Below, in pieces: positions 39,501 through 50,600 of a DNA stretch of 64,000 nucleotides. The stretch comes from Angiostrongylus vasorum (lineage: Eukaryota; Nematoda; Chromadorea; Rhabditida; Metastrongylidae). Below the pieces are notes generated by a model. It saw only the letters and a list, made by a program, of their open reading frames with translations, ran no database searches and was not told where the DNA came from. Location of the stretch: the NCBI GenBank assembly GCA_018806985.1, contig JADANN010000447.1:744001-808000 (forward strand). The letters run 5' to 3'. Numbering within the stretch: position 1 is the first letter of the stretch; each line of letters starts with the position of its first letter. The position numbers were made by a program, and so were the translations under genes.

Positions 39501-41598
39501 ATCTTATCGAGACGAATCCCCTTCAGTGGAGCACCGCTCTTTTATACAGGACTGTTGTTGACTGAACATCGACTGATGACTTCTTCTCATGTCCACAATC
39601 CATCTTGCAGCAGTCGGTCCTATAAGAGCTAGCACACCGCGAAACAGTACTGTTATTAAACAGACCTAAACATTGTCGACATGAGAAGAAATCACTATCA
39701 GTCGACAATTAGTCAAGAACACTCTTGTATAAAAGGGGCAGTGCCGACTGAGGTTATCATTCGAGCTGTACAACACTGAAGAGAATTCAACTCGATTAGA
39801 CAACGAAGACGCACAATGTGAGGATGAACGACTCTGGAGCACCAACTCAAACCATCGACTCTGAAGGGGACGAAGCGTCTGTGCAATAAAACATAAAAAC
39901 CTAGTGCAAGCTAAACAATTTACAAAAAAAATAAATATATTGGAAAAAATTGGACCTGATTTGTGGGTAACGTAGTCGCAAATTGGCAAAGCTCGCTATG
40001 CCTTTGATGAAGACCTAAGCATACTCTCACAGGACTTTCTCAGCTTTTCTTCAGAAACAGCAAAGTACCGGTGAACCGATGATATGATGGAGCTTAGTGA
40101 GCACAGGCAATTCAAGTAACAAGTCAAACATGAAAAGTGTAAATGATATAAAAACTACATAGGTGACTCAGCACCAATGTCGAACTTTACGTGGTATGAA
40201 AAAGACGTTCCACCACATGGCTGTCACAGAACAATTAGAAATCCGACTTTCCACGTATTCGTAGAACTCAATTTTTCATACAAGGAATTCTGTCAAAAAT
40301 CAAGCTTCTTTAATTTTTGACAGAATCAAATGAAAAATCAGTACGAAAAAATTTTTCACCACACGGCTATAAGATCCTTATGACATAGTTCTGAAAGCAA
40401 AACGACATACCCGGATACTCTTCTCCACTTGTAAAGCGTATGGCTGATTTTGATACATTTGTATCTCGCGAATCAGATCAGATATACGGCGGCACTTCAA
40501 GAACTGAACCAGCACCTTCTTATTCGATGCAGGTGGAGAGTGCTGGTCACACGCGTCCTGTAACAAATGTGTCAATTTACGGATGAATATTGGTGTTAAG
40601 CAATGATATTTCCACTTAAAAATCTAAAGAGATGAAGAATCATGCAAGGAGTGAGACTTATCGATCACTTTGAAAACCACTCAAATTTAGACATCAAGCT
40701 CTACAGCATAAGCGAGTAGATTGTTGTTTCTTCCCTGGCAGTTAAGCAGATAGTCTATTTACATTGGTCCAAGCAAATAAAGAAGTGGAACATGGAACAT
40801 AAGATTTCTGGAACGCTATAAAGCTATCCACTCGTGTTAGAGATTTCACCATGAGCTATTTATCAAAAAAATACTGAAAGAATATAAAGATTCCTTATTG
40901 TTGAAAAGTTTATAGTGTCCATCCCAGTCAGATGCACCACCACATGCTTGCTCTAACAACCACAGACTATAAAATTGTTGGAATAGTGAATGTAGATGTG
41001 AGCTGCACAATGCCTCTTCAGGCGTAATCCATGGATGAGTATGTTGCCACTCATGGAAAACTAGTATTTTACGCCTACGATATGTTCCGCTCTCCAGAGT
41101 TTCCTGAACTATTAACTACTTACTTGAATAGTTGAAAAGCTCATGTTCACGAATCACGGAGAATCGTGCGTGTATCAGCAACTCTGCTTGATTTCTATTT
41201 GATTATTAATCTGTCGATTGGTCAATATTTTCTCTCCTTCGAGTTTCCAACCTTGTGCTATCATTTCACCAAGTCGTCATTATTTTACAGGTAGTTGCCA
41301 ATACGAAAGCAATTCTTGGAACTCGTTTACTGTTAGCTGTGCTGCCGGAGGGAAATGTTGAACTTCTCAAACTGGGACAGGACACAATGCTTGGTAAGGA
41401 CCCTGGATATCGCATTTTGACACTAAGGTATACTCAGCAGAACCAATGCTAACCAATTTATCGACAAGTCATTCTGAAAATCTTTGAAAATACGACTCAC
41501 TGAGCGCGGCACCTCGCTTGTAGTACCACCAGGCGACTTCACGAACGTACTGTTACCAGCTTCAAAAAAGAATATGTTCGAAAGGTAGTGCCCTGAAT

Positions 41599-41647
<49 letters not shown>

Positions 41648-44600
41648 ATTATACAATGTTAACCTTTCATTTACTGCCTACTACAATTTCTCATTGCAGA
41701 ATAACATGTGAAATTCGGCCAAGTGTTCGATGCAGACACCTGTGGTCCGAAGTTTTACAAATATCTCAGCATCATTGTGGTTGTATTCCATACAAAAAAT
41801 TATAGATTTTATTCCAAAATAAATGCGAAATATTATCTGAGCAGTATATTCAACGATATCTGAGTGAAAAAAAAGTGGAAAAAACATGGTTCAGTGGGTG
41901 TAGTGGACAAAATTCACCACTTTCATTTGGTATATAGCCAATTTATTAAATGATATTACATCAACATTTCTTAGGAGTTAAAGAAAACCCTAAAAACAGA
42001 ACATTTAACCGTTGACATTAAGTCCCCACTATAATCAATATTAGTACCCTTCACCGGTCACTTAAGATTCGGACCTAACTGCAAACCCTCGAAAATGAGT
42101 TAGTTTTAAAAAAAGTAATATTAAATAGTATTCTTAGAGAACGTAACGCTTACGAAGAGAAACTCGTTTCCGACGGAAAACGAAAAATTGCTTCCGGTTG
42201 AGTTACACAGAACGCCAAACAAAACATTCATTTATACAACGAAAACAGCTGACTAGACGAACCACGAGCAGATAACCTTCACCGATCAAAAGAGCAACTG
42301 GTGCGGGCACCACTAACTTCGAATTATTTATGACTACAAAAAAGAATTCGGGGTTGTCCAAGAATAAAAAAGAGACGAATTGCTAAATCAAAGGTCAAAC
42401 TTATTATAAATACATAACTAATAATCCTTGTAAACTAACGCACCAAAAAATGGTACACATGGCGGATTGATGGACTGTATCCGCTTCTGCATCTCAATAT
42501 AGCGCGGTTCACATAGTTTAGTGAAACGATCGTAGGTCTTCACCTTCTCGTGATCGAGACGCTAAAAAAGTGTCCCTAATGTTCACAACCTTCGTGAAAA
42601 AAAGAAAAGGTGCTGGTGGTGCACAGTTACACCGTACGCCGTGATGTCGATTTATAAAACATACGGTTTTGCATGCCTACTGGAAGAAAAGATGATTTCG
42701 GAAGTGGCAACGGCCACCTTTCTTCGACTTAGTGATACAAGAAACTATTGTTCAACACTTTACAGCAAAACATATAATCGAACACAGGAGGGATCATTGA
42801 TGAACGGACGATTTCCTACATAATAACCTTGCCATTAAATATGGGTATGGGCCGCCTCTAAATCATTTCTAGCGTTGAAAATCTGTTAAGCGTCTATCTG
42901 ACTCTTGTTCTAACCCTTTTCGACTAAAAAGTCAAAGATTGGTCAAGTCAGAAGGTGGTTACCTTGAGGACACACACTTAGGCTTAACTACATGAGTGGG
43001 CGGCTCTTACTAACGAAAAGATTACTATGCTCAGTGCACTCCGATAAAAGAATTCTAAAAGTACTTTCTTTATCACATATATCAAAAAAAACGAGTCAAG
43101 AAGGATCACTAGAACCCATTCGTCACAACATCGCATTGATAAGTTGCTTGAATGAGTACAGATGATAAGCACCCAACTTCAAGAAAAAATGAAGAGGGGG
43201 ATAAAGCATTCGGCTTTACTAATTCCCGAGGATTCGCCATGCACTCGACTTCATTGAGCATCATAGAGGTTACTAAAAGGATATTTGGTCTATACAATGA
43301 CTTGCGGTAGCCCACCGATATCAAGTCGGTGTTTTTTTTTACCATTCCAGCCAAGTTTGGCACCAATTTTCTGATCACAATGCTAAAGGGGAGAATTCTG
43401 ACAAAAGTCGGATTTCGACGAAGTCTTCCCTTTTATAATACTATTAAAACGCGTATAACCGTCGAACTTAAAGAAGTGTAAAAAAAATGAAAGAGGTTTC
43501 ACTTCATCGAACCACATACGATGGAAAACAAATATAAGAGAACTTTGAAAAAAAATTATTGAGTTTGATCTGGACTAGTTATTTTCATTATATGCAAATA
43601 CTTCTCAGTTTTTTAAAGCATTCAAATTCTATTCAACCAACCTCCCAACACCAGGAAAGCCGATGAACGCATGCCGAATTTAAAGCCGACTGGAAGGCAA
43701 CAAGTCCTGTGAAATTGTGCAACTCTTCAAACACAGACATTACCTGAACGATGAACAAACACTAGATGTTTAGTGCCATTCAATGACACAGAGAAATGAA
43801 ATGCATGATGAAGGTCCCCATATAAAAAAAAAGATTGCCAATTCTTTATAATGCACGAAAGTCAACTTAACGTGAAGATGAAGACGACAAAAAATATCGG
43901 GAAAGGTAAGCTTTTCAGAAGTGCTAATGAGGACGCACAAAGATGCAAATGCATTTACTACAATTCAAGAAAGCAAAATGATGGCTGCTAGAAACATCCA
44001 CTCAACAGAAACTGTTGTCCCTCATTCAACATTTAATGAAGGAATCCAGTTCTTTTTAGTTACGTTTAGTTATCCACACCCACCCTCTTTTACCAAATAT
44101 CTTAATTTCGGGAATGTAAATAAAAGTTAGTTTTCCAAATTAAAAAAAAGTAGAAAGCCCCATTGTTTATTTTTTGCACCCGAATTCCATCAAGAATTCG
44201 ACTGCATAAGAAATGACAGCTATAAAGTAGGTAGGTAAAAAACTAGACAAAAAATGCAATAGACGATAAAGCTGAAGAAACTAAAAAGCGAAAAAAAACC
44301 GATACTCGCCTCTAATACACGAGTGAACATTGCAACTCGTTCTTCCAGTGACTCCGTTTCCACAATAGAACGTGACACCCAATAAGTTAGCTGGAAATAA
44401 TAAATGGATCTTTTTATGCAGTTATGCACAGATACCTTTACACTGTGCATGGAAAAACACTTACTAATGTTGAATGATCGGTGAGCTTTAGCAATTGAGG
44501 ACTCCTTCTATATTTGTCGTGCTTTGTCCACGCTGCACCAACCAACTCGATCGGTTTAATAGCCCGATAGAGATCAAAGTGAAGTAATGTCAACTGTAAA

Positions 44601-47600
44601 AGTAGTAAGGAATAAAAGAAACAGTAAGCATCCCTCTGATATAAAAGTTCGTTGGAAAGTGAAGTGACTTTGTGAGGCGAAACGTAACTGAAGTAATGCT
44701 TTCTTCACCCCTTCATTTCTTAAATTACTAAGGGAAAGACTTCAATTATGAATTTCGAATCAAGGATTCGAAGACATCCAAAATATTGCTGAGATGTTTG
44801 CAAAACTAGGGCCATAGGTCAGATTCGAATCTGCGATCTCTTCCTAGAGATACACAAACCAACGGCCTCAGTGGTGCAGTGAGTAACACGTGAACTGCCG
44901 GAAAGAACAGTCGCGGATCCCATGCTCAACTTTGGTTCCGAGTTTTGTTCAGATCTCAACATGAATGTGATTGCATTTCAAATAAAACCCTACCTTGAAG
45001 AAATAAAAGGCAGTAAATTAAAAGTTAGACATTGTGGTGGTTCGTAAAAGTTATTCGGCCAAAGACTACATGATGCGTCTCCCAGTCATCGATACACCGA
45101 AATAATGGCTACTATTTGCTTGCTCTGAGGCACAGGTTAATTTACGGGATAGAATCCCTGTTTCTTCACGTCTGCGTGAATGTGCTGTACATAATAAGCT
45201 AGTATCCTGCGAGCATACATAGCCAAAAGCATGTACTAAAGTAACTGGGAAGTACACGAGAGGCGAACTGAAATCCCTCACAACAAATAAGGCGTACACT
45301 CCTGACTAGGGGTCTGGTTCATAGACATCGCATGCCGGTTAGTCGCGACGTAACACGACGCGCTTCCCAGCTGGCGGACAAGGTGTTGATGTCGGATCAA
45401 AAGCGACTTCTTGCTTCTCTGAGACGCAGGTGGATCCAGGGAGTGGAGTCCCTGTTTTTCTTCTGCGCCGATTTGGCACGTACTTCTGGATTCTATTTCC
45501 TTCTTCTTGTTCTTCTTCTAGATTCTACTCTACATTCTAGGCTGTCTTTATTTTAAAGGATTAAGGTGACGATCTGTAATTACAATTCATGTTTACTTGC
45601 ATCTGAGTTCTCGACAGAGCACTGCAGGCAAGAACGATAAGGTACGACGTCATTAGACTGGCTGAGAGGTGAAATATCACCGATTGAACGCCGGCTATGA
45701 TAGTGGTGCAGAACAGCTCCTCGGAACATGCGACAGTAGAGGAGAAGGCGGCGTCGGCGTTCTCATCAACACGGGTTTGTCCATCAACATCGATTCATTC
45801 GAACAGCTTACAACACGAATAGGACTTTTACGATTAAAAAGATGTGGATCAATTCTGGCTTTGACAATCGTCGTCGTTTACGCGCCGACCTCAAACTGTG
45901 ACGAAGAAGAAGTCGAAGCGTTCTATATAGACTTGCAGAAGTTCTACAGAGAAGACCATACATTCTTCAAGGTCATCATTGGAGATTTCAACGCCAAGAA
46001 TGGACCAAGAAGAACGTTTTAGGAACGTCACATTGGGATCAGCGGATTGGAATGGAACATGCAGGATGAGCGGCTGTCCGAGTTTATTATGATGACCAAA
46101 ACTACTCACTGTAACTCGCAATTCCAGAAGCCCCACTCTAAACGCTGGATGTTGCTTCCTAAAGGTGAGTGACATAACGAAATAGAGCATAGCATAGTAA
46201 ATCGAAAGTTTTGACTAACCGATATTGCTGTTGTCCCAAAATTCTAAACGGGATCACACAATCGCCTCCTTCGTGCAAGATTTCACTTCTTGTGGAGAGG
46301 AGAAAAAGCCGTTGACTCCAAAAGCTGACGTCTCAAAACCATCATAAACTAGGACTTATTCACTTGATCAGTCGGCTGTTGGGAAGACACCGTTCTCGAT
46401 AACATCGACGAGGAATATGATTGGCTCATTCTACATCTTCACTTTAGCGCTATGAAAGCTAAGCGTTCGAAACTCACCAAAAGACATCCGTGTCCAAAGA
46501 TATTCGAGCTGATATGCCAACATGGAACCGCATCACTAGCCACTGGCAGTCATCCTCTAATGTCCGACTTTGTAAAACACTGAGGAGGGGCTACAGAAGA
46601 AAATCTCAAACAGAGAACAGCAGCAGTAAAGGCCGAAGCTACTGAAGCTGAGGAGAGCATTCACAAAAATCCGCCAAATGTTCGATAATTACAAAACCAA
46701 GGTTATCGCACTCCTACGCCCAGAGGGAACAGTTGCAGCTTCCAGAAAGGTAATTAACAAAATAACTCATGTCTTCTACTCATTTCCCTTCAACAGTCCC
46801 CAATTCCTCCCCCTTTATGAAGTTGAGGAGCATGCATATGTTGTCTTAACGGCTTTCACTTTCGAAATCCGACATGCTATTTCGTCGTTGAATACTCGAA
46901 CAACACCTGCTCAGGATAGAACAGAACCCGAACACCTGAAGAACCTTTCGCCTGTCCTCCAGAACACATAGGCTCTGCTCTTCAAACGTTACGCGTTAGA
47001 ATATCGGAATGCAAGGTTCCTGTTCAATGGAAGACCTGTAAGGCCGTGCTATTGTTCAAGTGTGGCGTCCATGATATCGGCAACTATAGCCCAACCTGCT
47101 TCCTGTCTGTCGTCTACAAACTCTTCACTGGATTCATCCCAAAAACGATTGACAGAACACTGGACGAAAGACAGCCATGTAAGCAATCAGGGTTTCTAAA
47201 AGGATTCAGGACGAGTGACCACATCCATACGGTAACAAGACTCATTCAAGTATCTCGAGCGTATAGGGAGACCGCTCTGTCATTTTCATCGATTTAAAGA
47301 AAGCTTTTGACTCAGCTGAGCTAGAAGCAGTCATAGAAGCCTTGGACACCCACGGAAGCCTTATTCAATGTATGAAATCCTTCGAGAGCTACACGAAAAT
47401 TTCACAAGCAAAATACTACCATTCCATGATGATATCAACATCAACGTAAAAGGAGGGTTTAAACAAGATGAACCATCTCGCCAAAAATTATTTGTTGGCA
47501 CTGAAGATCGATGGTTGACAATTACACCATCTTCGCTTTGCTGATGACATCGTTCTTGTAACAACAAACAATAGCCAAGCGGAACGAATAGTCGTCGATT

Positions 47601-50600
47601 TTGATAACGCTTATGGGAAGATTGATCTTCGAATAAATCTCGCAAGAACGATGTTCATAAGCAACGGATTAATTTCCTATGTCCCATTCAACTCAATGGA
47701 ACGAATATCTCTGTCTATAATAAATGTTCCGGTTACATGTATTTAGGTCGGGAAATGAACATGATGAAGGACCCTAGACCCAGAGTTGGGACGGGGGGTG
47801 AAGCGAACGGCTTGAGGAGTTTTTAAGAGCATAGGGGATATAGTGAACAGAACAAAGAACATCCGACTCCGTGCCCACTCTTTTCGACTCGATGATTCTC
47901 CCTGCCCCTAACATATGTATGAGAAACCTGGTCGGTACGTAGGAAGGATGAAAGACCGCTCAGCGTCATAGAGCGCGCGAGCGAGCAGAACCCATTGGGC
48001 TACTGCATGCGACAGGGAGAAATCGAAGGTTTACTGGCGCGCCCTCGAATCAATCGACGGTCAACAGGATGACAGGTGATACAGACGATCTACTCCCGAA
48101 AGATTTGGATAAGTTACTCGTGAGAACGTTCCTTCACAGAATATGATAAGGAGAGCACGTGAAACCTTCTACCGAAATAGTTTAAAGAAAAGAAAACCTT
48201 CTAAGCAGGAGTGTAACGCCCTTCATGTACCTCCAGCGTGCGAACTAGCTCAGGGCCGCTACAAGGAGCAAATAAACACATTGTGCCATTACACCATAGA
48301 CATCTTGGTACACTCCTTATCAGCAATAATCCATCGTGCCGAGACCAAATCGACGAAAAAACTCGTTCGGAAAACAGCCTCGTGCAGACTACTGAGTTTA
48401 AACAGTACCTTTCCTCGGATGGCGCCCGACACACCTTTGGTGAATGAACGCTAGTGACTAACTACAAAAAAGCAAACAAGAAACTTTGTGTGGCAAAATA
48501 AGCACCAAGAAAGACTTTGTATCATATACGATTAACACTGTCCACTTTATCTATCCATATTGAAATCACAGTGATTCGTGTCGCCTCGAATGTGTTAACG
48601 TTACCGCAACGCTACAGTGGAGATTTGAGAATTATTCGAAAGATAAAACAGGAACACTTCAGAATGCACACTACTTGTGCAGCACAACAACCTATTTAAT
48701 ATTTCACCCAATCAATACACGAGCCCTCCCAACAGTTTACCGCCGCATCGTGGCTGAGAGGTGTTCCTGGATGTCAGACTGCGATATACAGCGGAGGATT
48801 CATCACCTGGCAGGGTCTCCCAAGCTCAGAAGGAGTCCGGCGTTTCCATCAGGAAGCCTAGGTAAGAGTAAACCAATACCAGGATCCACCACCGTCCTGA
48901 TATCAAAGTCGCATGGTGGTAAATCTCCATCTGATCCAAAAAGGGCTGCGATTGCCTGTGGTGGTGAAGACCTGGGGCAGACTTTGGCCAGGCTGACCCG
49001 GGGCTCCAGGGAACCATAATGGATTAACCAGCAAATTTCCGAAAAATGGAGATTATGTTGGGGCCCGCACAACCAGTGAGGACAGGCCATTCAAGTATCA
49101 AGTAATTAATACAGGAGCCTAAGAAAACATTGATCTTCTCATCTTCACTCATCTTTTGGATGGTAAAACCGAAGAAGTTAAATATTAATTCAATCAATGA
49201 ATAATCATTATGTCAAGTGTCTTAATAAGAAATCTAAATCACAACCCTACCTGCCTCCCTATTTCGAGAGGATGCAGCGTTAGAAGGTCATAGTTGGCAA
49301 CATCACCTTGCTTAGCTACGTGCCAAACAGGCTGAAACAACTACGACTCTACTTGTGCTAACATGAATCCGGCGCTAAATAATACAGCACTTAATATTTC
49401 AACACTAAATCATACTCACCTCTGGTTTCTTCGGTTGAAATACGCTAGCATCTTCGAAGTCGAATGCTGTATTCACGTGACCCTCAAATTCTTGCTGCTT
49501 CTGCTTCTTTTCTATCAAGTTCTAAAACTATTCGGTAACAAAAATATATGATGTGTCAACAATGTTAAATGGCAAAAGAACAGATAACAAACTTAAAACG
49601 AACAATGATGTTCTTGCAGAATTTCTTGTGTTGATTGGTAAGTTTCTGGTCGCAAGACGCTTGCAGAAACCGCTCGAGTGCTTCCAGTAAGGTCGGATCG
49701 TTCTCGAAATCATACCAGTGATTTTTCACCCACTGATGAAGAACGCTCAACACTCTGAAACATAGAATTGCGCAATAAAATGCAGAGAATTCTCCCTTAT
49801 ATAAGATTGATGATCTCATCAAAATGACCTCTGTACCTATTATATTACAACCCTTTACTCTATTAGTAGGTAAAGTATTAAGTAAAACTAATAAAATGCT
49901 ATTTTTGTCGTTGCGAAATTTGGAAAAAAAAAGAATGATAAATAACTGTAGCATACACTGTTGGTGCACTGATGCATGCCATTTTTAAAGCCTGTTTCTT
50001 GATTGACTATTTACAATGCAATACCTTTCCCAAATAACTAATCTATAACAATTTCAAGCTTGTCGGAATAGCGCTCTAGAAAGATAAAAAACCGCATCGT
50101 TTTCCTCGGTGAGTTGGAACTTGGTCGTTCTTCCTCGCAAGCAGCACGAAGTTTCATAGCGGCATGGGCTACGGAAGCGCTAGCAAACATAAGCCAAGCA
50201 GAGTGTTCGAAAAAATTAGTGCCGCAGACGAGTCACAGGGAGGGAGAAGGTTATGGGCTGTCAGTAGCAGTAGGAAACGACCATCTAAAGACGATAACCA
50301 AAAGTGACGCTACAAAAAATTATTGCAGAGATACCAGAAGGACTCAACACTCGCCATGCAACGCGTGTTTATCATTTAAAAGGTACTGTGAAAGCGGAAA
50401 TACTCGTCATATTGGTACTAATAAACTAACTATCTAAATGCAAGCCGTAATGAAGCCCTCTTTTTACACAACAAAAGCGACCCATTCTTCAACTGGAGTG
50501 GGACTTGCGACGAAAAAGTGCATAAAGTGCATCCTGTACGAGAACTGACGACATTCAATGCAGTGCTTGGATGAAGGTGCACCTCCCTAAACACTTCAGA

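Larger units (their letters stand above)
15968..40410 (-). other. sos-1 intron 16, 24.4 kb
   Basis: Separates exon 16 (ending VEKSIR) from exon 17 (starting EFFESINP), which are contiguous in SOS proteins. Its annotated contents are RTE copy 3, four or more Penelope-like units, SINE-B and SINE-C copies, repeat A copy 3 and two tandem arrays. The stretches 16.0-19.3, 20.9-24.3, 24.8-27.2, 29.3-30.7, 32.1-36.9 and 37.1-38.3 kb hold nothing I recognise beyond the low-confidence exon-like segments. Open frames there of up to 143 codons (for example 16467-16898 minus, 18286-18699 plus, 18723-19133 plus, 37886-38263 plus) lack motifs. Confidence 0.85.

Noticed and set aside
44304..44305. GT donor (A|GTATCG) for sos-1 exon 12
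   Set aside because: Joined to exon 13 it changes frame and meets a stop within a few codons; the GC donor five bases upstream gives an exact SOS match.
48675..49090. Open frames of 95-114 codons on both strands as genes
   Set aside because: They coincide with repeat A copy 4, which occurs seven times in the window.
49591..49592. GTTTGT as the donor of sos-1 exon 8
   Set aside because: It would leave phase 2 and put a stop codon early in exon 9; ATT|GTTCGT keeps frame and alignment.
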